The notes beneath the pieces were generated by a model. The model was not told the DNA's origin. It ran no database searches and worked only from the letters and a program-made list of their open reading frames with translations. Below, piece after piece: positions 1 through 6,714 of a DNA stretch of 38,964 bases. The stretch is from NCBI GenBank assembly GCA_040514265.1, contig JBEVCD010000013.1:1-38964 (forward strand), given 5' to 3'. A program made the position numbers and the translations under genes. Each line of letters starts with the position of its first letter. Position 1 is the first letter of the stretch. The stretch is from WYZ-LMO2 sp040514265. Its GTDB lineage: Archaea > Halobacteriota > Archaeoglobi > Archaeoglobales > Archaeoglobaceae.

Positions 1-18
1 ATGTAAATCAATTGTTAA

Positions 19-42
19 GTTAAATATCATGTTAAATACCAT
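19..42. repeat. Tandem 12-bp direct repeat upstream of the methylmalonyl-CoA operon
   Basis: Two adjacent copies, gttaaatatcat (19-30) and gttaaataccat (31-42), differ at one base. They lie in an AT-rich leader about 30-55 bp upstream of the predicted TATA box of the operon. Tandem sites in this position are typical of archaeal regulator-binding sites, so they could be an operator or activator site for the operon. The function is inference; the repeat itself is directly visible. Confidence 0.5.
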
Positions 43-71
43 TAAAATTTTGGAACTTAATAACGAAAAAC

Positions 72-80
72 TTTGTATAG
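72..80 (+). promoter_or_regulatory. Predicted TATA box of the methylmalonyl-CoA operon
   Basis: The sequence tttgtatag is preceded by a purine-rich stretch (cgaaaaac) that could serve as the BRE. Its centre is about 26 bp upstream of the ATG at 102. This is the spacing expected for an archaeal promoter driving a leaderless mRNA, and no Shine-Dalgarno sequence precedes that ATG. Confidence 0.5.
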
Positions 81-101
81 CTTATTTGGCAGCCATTAAG
101 T

Positions 102-1553
102 ATGTCTAAGGTGAAAATCATAGACCTCACGCTGAGAGACGGACACCAGTCGCTGCTGGCGACGAGGATGCGCACCAGAGACATGCTGCCAATCCTCGAA
201 ACCTTCGACAGCGCCGGAATTTACAGCTTCGAAGTCTGGGGCGGTGCAACTTTCGACGCGTGCCACCGCTTTCTGAACGAAAATCCGTGGGAGAGACTGC
301 GCGAGATAAGAAAGCGCGTCAAGAACACGCTGCTGCAGATGTTGCTTCGAGGTCAGAACCTTGTGGGCTACAGACACTACCCCGACGACATTGTAGAGAA
401 GTTCGTTCAGAAGACGATAGAGAACGGCTTGGACTTCTTCAGAATTTTCGACGCCCTCAACGACGTCAGAAACCTCGTCACGTCGATAAAGGCTGCGAAG
501 AAGTACGGAGCGTACCACGTTCAGGGGGCGATATGCTACACAATATCGCCGGTTCATACGATAGAGAAGTACGTGGGGATAGCGAAGGAGATGGCTGCTC
601 TCGAAGTCGATTCGATATGCATAAAGGATATGGCTGGTCTGCTCTCACCGAAGGTAGCCTACGAGCTCGTGAAAACCCTCAAAAAGGAGGTAGGATTGCC
701 CATAAACGTTCACTCTCACTACACGAGCGGAATGGCTTCGATGGCTCTGCTGAAGGCTGTCGAAGCGGGGGCGGAGATGATCGACACCTGCATGTCCCCG
801 CTGGCAATGGGAACTTCACATCCACCGACAGAGAGCATGGTATACGCTCTCGAAGAGCTCGGTTACGAAACCGGGGTGAACCTCGACGTCCTTCTGGAAG
901 TTCGGGAGTACTTCATGAAGATCAGGGAAAAGTACGCTGGCTACCTAGATCCGATCTCCCTCACCCCTGACACTCGCGTTTTGGTTTATCAGATCCCCGG
1001 AGGTATGTTCAGCAACCTCATAGCGCAGCTGAAGGAGCAGAACGCGCTGGACAAGCTCGAAGAAGTTTTAAAGGAAGTTCCCCGCGTGAGGGAAGACCTC
1101 GGCTACCCACCGCTCGTAACGCCGACGAGTCAGATCGTAGGTGTTCAGGCTGTTCTAAACGTCCTTATGGGCGAGAGGTATAAGGTCGTTGCGAGGGAGA
1201 CGAGGGATTTGGTAAAGGGAATGTACGGCAGGACACCCGCGCCCATAAAGCCGGAGATCGTCAAGAAGATACTCGGAGACGAAAAACCCATAGACTGCAG
1301 ACCCGCCGACCTGCTTGAGCCGGAGTTCGAGAAGAGAAAGAGGGAGCTGATAGAGGCGGGTATCGAGAACTCGAGCGACGAGGATGTGCTGCTTTACGCG
1401 CTCTTTCCGCAGACGGGGTTGAAGTTCCTCAAGGGTGAGATGCAGGAGGAACCCTTCCCGTCGCCGGGCAAGGTAGAGGGCGAGTTCGAGGTCGAAATAG
1501 AGGGTTCGAAGTATCTCGTTAAAATTAAAAAAGTTCCTAAAACAATTTTCTGA
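102..1553 (+). CDS. Pyruvate/oxaloacetate carboxyltransferase, transcarboxylase 5S-type subunit (PycB/OadA family)
   Basis: This 483-residue protein is a DRE-TIM-metallolyase carboxyltransferase that moves a carboxyl group between carboxybiotin and pyruvate/oxaloacetate. Visible signature elements are DGHQS (residues 13-17) with the metal-ligand Asp13, the lysine expected to be carbamylated in CIKDMAG (Lys175), and the metal-binding HSHYTSG (His204 and His206). OadA and archaeal PycB normally carry a C-terminal biotinyl domain. This protein stops at the length of the Propionibacterium 5S subunit with only a short beta-rich tail, and a separate carrier is encoded at 4067. The start has no Shine-Dalgarno sequence and appears leaderless. 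The stop overlaps the next start by one base. It could instead be a decarboxylase or pyruvate carboxylase subunit B, but the neighbours favour a transcarboxylase. Confidence 0.9.
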   Translation: MSKVKIIDLTLRDGHQSLLATRMRTRDMLPILETFDSAGIYSFEVWGGATFDACHRFLNENPWERLREIRKRVKNTLLQMLLRGQNLVGYRHYPDDIVEKFVQKTIENGLDFFRIFDALNDVRNLVTSIKAAKKYGAYHVQGAICYTISPVHTIEKYVGIAKEMAALEVDSICIKDMAGLLSPKVAYELVKTLKKEVGLPINVHSHYTSGMASMALLKAVEAGAEMIDTCMSPLAMGTSHPPTESMVYALEELGYETGVNLDVLLEVREYFMKIREKYAGYLDPISLTPDTRVLVYQIPGGMFSNLIAQLKEQNALDKLEEVLKEVPRVREDLGYPPLVTPTSQIVGVQAVLNVLMGERYKVVARETRDLVKGMYGRTPAPIKPEIVKKILGDEKPIDCRPADLLEPEFEKRKRELIEAGIENSSDEDVLLYALFPQTGLKFLKGEMQEEPFPSPGKVEGEFEVEIEGSKYLVKIKKVPKTIF

Positions 1554-1987
1554 TGGTGTTGAGTATGGAAACCGTCCAGAGACCCATCAAGGTTCTGATA
1601 GCCAAGCCCGGTCTGAACGGGCACGATAGGGGAGCTAAAGTCGTGGCGAGAGGTTTGAGAGACGCGGGCTTCGAGGTTATTTACACGGGAATAAGGAGAA
1701 CTCCTGAGGAGATAGCCGAAACTGCTCTCCAGGAAGACGTCGACGTTGTCGGGCTGAGCATACTCAGCGGCGCGCACATGGAGCTCGTCCCGCTCGTAAT
1801 AGAGGAACTGAAGAAGAGGGGACTTGAGCCGGGGAAGGATCTGATCGTCGTAGTCGGAGGGATAATTCCGAAAGAGGACGTTCCCAAACTTCAGGAGCTT
1901 GGAGTTTCAGCCGTTTTTGGTCCCGGGACGAGGATAAGCGAGATAGCCGAATTCATCAGGAGGGAGGTCACGAAGCTCGGGAAGTGA
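1553..1987 (+). CDS. Methylmalonyl-CoA mutase small subunit (cobalamin-binding)
   Basis: The 144-residue protein has the B12-binding Rossmann-like fold that supplies cobalamin to the catalytic mutase subunit encoded at 4479. The base-off/His-on motif reads NGHDRG at residues 22-27, with the axial ligand His24. The first position of DxHxxG is normally Asp but is Asn here (codon aac). Later GLSILSGAHM and VVGGIIP match the nucleotide-tail-binding loops. The chosen ATG overlaps the previous TGA; an in-frame ATG at 1565 is an alternative. Archaeal mutases are usually split into two genes, as here, but placing the small subunit five genes upstream of the large one is unusual. Confidence 0.93.
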   Translation: MVLSMETVQRPIKVLIAKPGLNGHDRGAKVVARGLRDAGFEVIYTGIRRTPEEIAETALQEDVDVVGLSILSGAHMELVPLVIEELKKRGLEPGKDLIVVVGGIIPKEDVPKLQELGVSAVFGPGTRISEIAEFIRREVTKLGK

Positions 1988-2382
1988 TCGTTATGAAGAT
2001 AGACCATGTGGGTATAGCTGTGAGGAGTCTGGAGGAAGCCGTAAAGACTTTCGAGGCTCTGGGATTGAGGGTTCACGAGATCGAGGAGGTTCCGGAGCAG
2101 AAGGTAAAGGTCGCTATGCTCCCAATCGGCGAGAGCAGAATCGAGCTACTCGAAGCAACCTCTGAAGACAGCCCGGTTGCGAAGTTCTTAGCTTCGAGAG
2201 GAGAAGGTGTACACCACATAGCGATAAGCGTGGAGAACATCGAGGAGGCATTGGAGAGAGCTAGGAACGCAGGAATAAGGCTGGTCGACGAGAAGCCTCG
2301 CGTGGGAGCTGGCGGTAAGAGGGTCGCATTTCTGCACCCCAAGAGCATGCACGGAGTGCTTATAGAGTTCGTGGAGGGGTGA
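1984..2382 (+). CDS. mce: Methylmalonyl-CoA epimerase
   Basis: The protein interconverts (R)- and (S)-methylmalonyl-CoA, joining the carboxyltransferase to the mutase. It is a vicinal-oxygen-chelate (glyoxalase I-like) fold of 132 residues with two beta-alpha-beta repeats. Metal ligands are visible in DHVGIAV near the N-terminus, the Gln in VPEQKVKVAML, GVHHIAI in the middle, and the Glu of VLIEFVE at the C-terminus. The reading frame opens with GTG at 1984 overlapping the upstream stop. ATG at 1993 gives the more typical MKIDHVG start and may be the true one. Confidence 0.94.
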   Translation: MIVMKIDHVGIAVRSLEEAVKTFEALGLRVHEIEEVPEQKVKVAMLPIGESRIELLEATSEDSPVAKFLASRGEGVHHIAISVENIEEALERARNAGIRLVDEKPRVGAGGKRVAFLHPKSMHGVLIEFVEG

Positions 2383-2383
2383 G

Positions 2384-3934
2384 ATGAGGAGAGAACTCCT
2401 CGATGAGCTGAAGAGGAGGAGGGAGAGAGTCCTTCAGATGGGAGGAAAAGAGAGGATAGAGAGGCAGCATTCTCAGGGCAAGCTGACAGCTAGAGAGAGA
2501 ATAGATCTCCTCCTCGACCCCGGAAGCTTTGTGGAGATCAACCCCTTCGTCGAGAAGAGGAACACAGACTTCGGGCTCGACAAGGTGTATCTACCGGCAG
2601 ACGGTGTTGTTACGGGCATCGGAACGATCGACGGCAGACCAGTTGCCGTTTTCGCCCAGGACTTCACGGTGATGGGCGGTAGCTTGGGAGAAATGCACGG
2701 TTTCAAGATAGCCTATCTTCTCGACTTGGCTATGAAGCTCGGGATTCCAGTCGTTGGGCTAAACGACAGCGGAGGTGCGAGAATACAGGAGGGAGTCGAC
2801 GCCCTCAAGGGTTACGGAGACATATTCTATCGAAACACGCTTGCCAGCGGAGTAATACCGCAGATAAGCGTGATTATGGGTCCGTGTGCGGGTGGAGCTG
2901 TTTACAGTCCGGCTCTGGGAGATTTCATAATAATGACGAAGAATCCGAACTGCTACATGTTCATAACGGGTCCGCAGGTTGTGAAAGCCGTAACGGGCGA
3001 GGAGGTTACGCCCTTCGAACTCGGAGGTTGGGAGGCGCACGCGACGAGGAGCGGGAACTGTCACCTCGTAGCGGAGAGCGATGAGCACGCGATGGAACTG
3101 GTTAGGAAGTTGCTGAGCTACCTTCCGCTCAACAACATGGAAGATCCACCTCGCGTGGAAACAGGGGACAGCCCTTCGAGGCTGACTCCGGAGATATACG
3201 AGATAGTTCCCGACGACCCGCAGAAGCCCTACGACGTCAGAGACTTGATAAGAGTAGTGGTTGACAACGGCGAGTTCTTCGAGATCCAGGAGTTCTTCGC
3301 CCCAAACGCCGTCGTAGGCTTCGCCAGAATAGATGGAAGAAGTGTCGGCATAGTGGCGAATAACCCGAACCACCTAGCCGGATGTTTGGACATAAATAGC
3401 AGTGACAAGATAGCGAGGTTCGTTCGCTTCTGCGACGCTTTCAACATACCGATCGTAACCTTCGTAGACGTTCCCGGTTACCTGCCGGGTGTCGAGCAGG
3501 AGTACGGTGGAATAATAAGACACGGCGCGAAGGTTTTGTACGCATACAGCGAAGCCACGGTTCCGCTTGTTACGGTTATAGTCAGAAAAGCGTACGGGGG
3601 TGCTTATTTAGCAATGGGGAGCAAGCACCTCGGCGCGGACATAGTCTACGCTTATCCAACAGCTGAAATAGCTGTTATGGGTCCGGAGGGAGCGGCTGAA
3701 ATAGTGTTCAGGAAGGAGATCGCTGCTGCGGAAGATCCAGCTGCGATGAGGGAGCAGAAGGTGAAGGAGTACAGGGAGAAGTTCGCGAATCCTTACAGGG
3801 CTGCGGCTAGGGGATACATCGACGATGTCATCGATCCACGCTTCACGAGGGTTAAAATTATCACGGCTCTGCGTATTTTGGAGAGCAAACGGGAGAAGCT
3901 CCCGCCGAAAAAGCACGGAAACATCCCACTGTGA
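2384..3934 (+). CDS. mmdA: Acyl-CoA carboxyltransferase, transcarboxylase 12S / MmdA-type subunit
   Basis: This 516-residue crotonase-fold carboxyltransferase moves CO2 between (methyl)malonyl-CoA/propionyl-CoA and biotin. The N- and C-terminal halves show the acyl-CoA oxyanion loops (SGGARIQEG; PGYLPG with GGIIRHGAK). The region around residues 405-440 (YGGAYLAMG, then EIAVMGPEGAAEIVFRKEI) and the KKHGNIP C-terminus resemble Propionibacterium 12S and MmdA as I remember them. Propionyl-CoA carboxylase beta has Asp where this protein has Leu after GGAY. A strong Shine-Dalgarno (gaggggtg) precedes the ATG. It is translationally coupled to the epimerase gene and followed by the small accessory and biotin-carrier genes. 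Confidence 0.92.
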   Translation: MRRELLDELKRRRERVLQMGGKERIERQHSQGKLTARERIDLLLDPGSFVEINPFVEKRNTDFGLDKVYLPADGVVTGIGTIDGRPVAVFAQDFTVMGGSLGEMHGFKIAYLLDLAMKLGIPVVGLNDSGGARIQEGVDALKGYGDIFYRNTLASGVIPQISVIMGPCAGGAVYSPALGDFIIMTKNPNCYMFITGPQVVKAVTGEEVTPFELGGWEAHATRSGNCHLVAESDEHAMELVRKLLSYLPLNNMEDPPRVETGDSPSRLTPEIYEIVPDDPQKPYDVRDLIRVVVDNGEFFEIQEFFAPNAVVGFARIDGRSVGIVANNPNHLAGCLDINSSDKIARFVRFCDAFNIPIVTFVDVPGYLPGVEQEYGGIIRHGAKVLYAYSEATVPLVTVIVRKAYGGAYLAMGSKHLGADIVYAYPTAEIAVMGPEGAAEIVFRKEIAAAEDPAAMREQKVKEYREKFANPYRAAARGYIDDVIDPRFTRVKIITALRILESKREKLPPKKHGNIPL

Positions 3935-3944
3935 GGTGGTCAGC

Positions 3945-4070
3945 GTGACTCCCGAAGAGCTTGCAGCCGCTCTGGCTGCGATCCACCGCTATTTAAGCGA
4001 GATCGAGAAGCCCATCGAGATTAGAGAGGTTCCGATCAACTGGAAACTGTCGGCGAGGGTGATGATATGA
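3945..4070 (+). CDS. 41-residue accessory subunit, short OadG/MmdD-like or epsilon-like protein
   Basis: The GTG at 3945 follows a ggtgg motif 11 bp after the 12S stop. The frame runs to a TGA that overlaps the biotin-carrier ATG (ATGA). The product begins VTPEELAAALAAIHRYL and ends WKLSARVMI. An Ala-rich helix followed by a short W-x-x-x-x-R tail resembles the cytoplasmic C-terminus of gamma/delta subunits (OadG/MmdD), or the small epsilon subunits that glue carboxyltransferases together. The N-terminal membrane helix of OadG is absent, so a soluble linker is likely. Tight spacing on both sides supports a real gene; the exact role is inferred. Confidence 0.72.
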   Translation: MTPEELAAALAAIHRYLSEIEKPIEIREVPINWKLSARVMI

Positions 4071-4474
4071 GGTACGAGGTCGTGGTCGGCGAAAATCGTT
4101 ACGAGGTGGAGGTAGAGGAAGTGTCTCCCAACGTCTTCAAGGTTTCGGTTAACGGGAAAACGGCGATAGTAGAGATGAAGCCTAAGGTTGAGGTTGAGAA
4201 AGTCGTTGAGAAAGCTGTTGCTGTGGAGGTAAAAGAGGCGAAGAAACCCGTAAAGGTAGAAGGCAAGGTAATCACGTCGCCGATGAACGGAATCGTAACG
4301 AAGGTGCTCGTAAAGCCTGGAGATGAGGTGAAGACTGGAGATACGGTGGCTGTTATCGAAGCCATGAAGATGGAGAATCCGATATCGTCGCCTTTCGACG
4401 GCGTCGTTGAGGAGGTGTTTGTTAAGGAGGGTGATAAGGTTTCGAAGGGAGACCCTCTCCTCAGGTTGAGGTGA
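4067..4474 (+). CDS. Biotin carboxyl carrier protein (transcarboxylase 1.3S-like / MmdC-like)
   Basis: This is a 135-residue swinging-arm carrier. An N-terminal beta-rich segment (1-38) is followed by a Val/Lys/Glu linker (39-65) and a C-terminal biotinyl barrel (66-135). The barrel holds the canonical EAMKMENP, with Lys101 as the biotinylation site, and ends with the usual GDPLLRLR. It should shuttle carboxyl groups between the 5S-type protein (102) and the 12S-type protein (2384). Its N-terminal YEVVVGENRYEVEVEE resembles the truncated C-terminus of the 5S-type protein (EFEVEIEGSKYLVKI). This suggests that a former fused biotin domain was split off. Confidence 0.94.
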   Translation: MRYEVVVGENRYEVEVEEVSPNVFKVSVNGKTAIVEMKPKVEVEKVVEKAVAVEVKEAKKPVKVEGKVITSPMNGIVTKVLVKPGDEVKTGDTVAVIEAMKMENPISSPFDGVVEEVFVKEGDKVSKGDPLLRLR

Positions 4475-4478
4475 TTTT

Positions 4479-6122
4479 ATGAAGAAGGGGGAGTGGGAGG
4501 AGAAGATTGTAAAGCCCTGGATTGAAAAATCTCCGGAAAGAAAGAAAGTCTTTAAGACGTCTTCAGGCTTTGTCGTCGACAGGCTTTACACGCCGGAAGA
4601 CGTGGAGATAGACTACGAGAACAAGCTCAGCTATCCGGGCGTTTACCCCTTCACGAGGGGGATTTACCCGACGATGTACAGGGGAAGGATCTGGACGATG
4701 AGACAGTACGCTGGATTCGGAACTGCTGAAGAGACGAACAGGCGATACAAGTACCTTCTTTCCCAAGGTCAGACCGGGCTGAGTGTGGCGTTCGACCTGC
4801 CGACGCAGATAGGATACGACAGCGACCACCCGATGGCTCTCGGCGAGGTCGGCAAGGTGGGTGTTGCGATAGACACCATAGAGGATATGCAGATACTCTT
4901 CGACGGCATACCCCTGGACAAGGTCTCGACGTCGATGACGATAAACTCCACGTGTGCGCAGATACTCAGCATGTACATCGTCGTCGCGGAACAGCAGGGT
5001 GTCAGTAGCGAACAACTGCGAGGAACTGTTCAGAACGACATGCTGAAGGAGTACATAGCAAGGGGAACTTACATATTCCCTCCGGAACCCTCGCTCAGAC
5101 TTGCGACGGACATAATAATGTTCTGCGCGAAGCACATGCCGAAGTGGAACCCGATAAGCATCTCCGGTTACCACATGGAAGAAGCCGGAGCTACGCCAGT
5201 TCAGGAGGTAGCCTTCACGTTGGCTAACGGAATAGAGTACGTCAGAAGGGTAATCGATCGCGGAATGGATGTTGACGAGTTTGCTCCGCGCCTTAGCTTC
5301 TTCTTTGCAGCCGGAAACAACCTCTTCGAAGAGGTAGCAAAGTTTAGAGCTGCACGCAGGCTTTGGGCGAGGATAATGAAGGAGTGGTTCAACGCCAAGA
5401 AGCCGCAGTCGATGATGCTCCGCTTCCACGTGCAAACGGCTGGCTGCACGCTGACGGCTCAGCAGCCGGAGAACAACATAGTTCGCGTAACCCTGCAAGC
5501 CCTCGCCGCAGTCCTCGGTGGTTGCCAGTCGCTGCACACGAACAGCTACGACGAAGCGCTCTGTCTGCCTACGGAGAAAGCCGTAAGAATAGCGCTCCGA
5601 ACGCAACAGATAATCGCCGAAGAGAGCGGCGTTGCAGACGTCATCGATCCGCTCGGCGGAAGCTACTACGTGGAGTGGCTTACCGACAGGATAGAGGAGG
5701 AGGCTATGAAGTACATCGAAAAGATCGAGGAGATGGGCGGAATGGTGAAGGCTATAGAGAGCGGTTGGGTACAGAGGGAGATACACAAGTCCGCTTACGA
5801 GAAGCAGAAGGCCATAGAGAGCGGGGAGCTTGTAGTCGTAGGTGTGAACAAGTACGTCATCGAAGAGGACATAGAGATAGAGCTTCTGAGGGTTCCGAGG
5901 GAGGTTGTGGAGAAGCAGATAGCGAGGCTCAGGAGGTTCAGGGAGAACAGGGACATGGGGAAAGTGGAGAAGGCGCTTGAAAGGCTGAAGAGAGCTGCAG
6001 AAGGTGAAGAGAACCTGATGCCCTACGTGCTTGAAGCGGTGAGGGCGAAGGCTACGCTCGGTGAGATGACCGACGCCCTCAGGGAAGTCTTTGGAGAGTA
6101 CAGGGCTCCCGAGGTGTTCTGA
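4479..6122 (+). CDS. mcmA1: Methylmalonyl-CoA mutase large (catalytic) subunit
   Basis: The 547-residue catalytic TIM-barrel subunit converts methylmalonyl-CoA to succinyl-CoA and lacks the C-terminal B12 domain. Specificity residues are visible. Tyr77 in RQYAGFGTAEETN corresponds to Tyr89 of the Propionibacterium enzyme, where isobutyryl-CoA mutase has Phe. Arg195 before GTYIFPP corresponds to the carboxylate-binding Arg207. His232 in GYHMEEAGA corresponds to His244. A methylmalonyl substrate is therefore favoured over isobutyryl or 2-hydroxyisobutyryl. A gaggtga Shine-Dalgarno precedes the ATG, 4 bp after the biotin-carrier stop. Last gene of the operon. Confidence 0.95.
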   Translation: MKKGEWEEKIVKPWIEKSPERKKVFKTSSGFVVDRLYTPEDVEIDYENKLSYPGVYPFTRGIYPTMYRGRIWTMRQYAGFGTAEETNRRYKYLLSQGQTGLSVAFDLPTQIGYDSDHPMALGEVGKVGVAIDTIEDMQILFDGIPLDKVSTSMTINSTCAQILSMYIVVAEQQGVSSEQLRGTVQNDMLKEYIARGTYIFPPEPSLRLATDIIMFCAKHMPKWNPISISGYHMEEAGATPVQEVAFTLANGIEYVRRVIDRGMDVDEFAPRLSFFFAAGNNLFEEVAKFRAARRLWARIMKEWFNAKKPQSMMLRFHVQTAGCTLTAQQPENNIVRVTLQALAAVLGGCQSLHTNSYDEALCLPTEKAVRIALRTQQIIAEESGVADVIDPLGGSYYVEWLTDRIEEEAMKYIEKIEEMGGMVKAIESGWVQREIHKSAYEKQKAIESGELVVVGVNKYVIEEDIEIELLRVPREVVEKQIARLRRFRENRDMGKVEKALERLKRAAEGEENLMPYVLEAVRAKATLGEMTDALREVFGEYRAPEVF

Positions 6123-6162
6123 CAGGAGGTCCTTTTAGGCTGTAATCCCTAAAATTTTTTAC

Positions 6163-6195
6163 CGCGCGCCCGAGTTGAACTGAGGTGGGCGCGTG
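6163..6195 (+). other. GC-rich inverted repeat spanning the start codon of the 6193 gene
   Basis: CGCGCCC (6165-6171) and GGGCGCG (6187-6193) can pair as a 7-bp stem, extendable by a G-U and a C-G pair, with a 15-nt loop. The 3' arm runs into the GTG start at 6193, and the Shine-Dalgarno-like gaggtg lies at the loop/stem edge. The AT-rich run taaaatttttta just upstream (6150-6161) could be the TATA box for this gene or the poly-T end of the mutase operon. The hairpin may terminate read-through or mask the start codon. Confidence 0.4.
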
Positions 6196-6711
6196 TCTCT
6201 GGTTAAGGAGATATTCAGGAGGAATCCGACGCTCTACGACCTGCCGGCGAGTGCTATAGCGAAGGTCATGAAAGTTCTGCTGAACTACGAAACCTCACGC
6301 GAACTCGCGACGCTCAGGAAGGTCAACAGGGTCGCAGCGACCCAGCCCGTCCTGCTGGCGGAAACGTCTAGGGGAAAAGGATGGCTGAGGCTGCTGAGGG
6401 TAAAGAGAGGTTTCGTAGGTGTCTACCTCCTCGTCTCCGATAGCAGCACGACGATGTTCGAAGTCCTGAAGCAGGAGGACTTCGACGAGGACTCTCTGCT
6501 TACAACCCGTGTTTCCCTCTTAAAACCGGACGGCGAGTTCAGGGGAAAGCTCTACGAACTTATTTCGGAATCCTTCGCGAAGTTCGACGAAATCTCTCTC
6601 AGAGAGGGGAACGACCTCCTGTTCATCGAACCGAACGCCTTCGGGAGGCACAACCCATACGTCAAAATCCCGCTCGATCTGCCGTTCTTAGCTCTCAGAA
6701 AGGAGGACTGA
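6193..6711 (+). CDS. Conserved-type hypothetical protein, function unknown
   Basis: I do not recognise this 172-residue protein. It begins with GTG behind gaggtg and is predicted to be soluble, with mixed alpha/beta character. An N-terminal helical segment (SAIAKVMKVLL) precedes a stretch containing GWLRLLRVKRGFVGVYLLVSD, which looks like a beta-sheet core. There are no Cys pairs and no obvious catalytic motif. It is separated by only 3 bp from the nuclease-like gene at 6715, so the two are probably co-expressed. The frame is long, has codon use like its neighbours, and carries an aggagg Shine-Dalgarno for the next gene at its end. Confidence 0.75.
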   Translation: MSLVKEIFRRNPTLYDLPASAIAKVMKVLLNYETSRELATLRKVNRVAATQPVLLAETSRGKGWLRLLRVKRGFVGVYLLVSDSSTTMFEVLKQEDFDEDSLLTTRVSLLKPDGEFRGKLYELISESFAKFDEISLREGNDLLFIEPNAFGRHNPYVKIPLDLPFLALRKED

Positions 6712-6714
6712 ATC

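Noticed and set aside
102..4474. Sodium-pumping methylmalonyl-CoA or oxaloacetate decarboxylase
   Set aside because: The membrane beta subunit (OadB/MmdB) is absent, and the gamma-like protein lacks a membrane helix. It cannot be fully excluded until the rest of the genome is searched.
2384..4474. Classical ATP-dependent propionyl-CoA carboxylase
   Set aside because: No biotin carboxylase is encoded, and residues near YGGAYLAMG fit 12S/MmdA better than PCC beta. A distant accC could still revive this reading.
4563..5786. A 407-codon open frame antisense to the mutase large subunit
   Set aside because: It is the reverse-frame shadow of a clearly identified gene with strong codon bias. The translation is Leu/His/Arg-rich with no family resemblance, and no promoter or ribosome binding site is seen.
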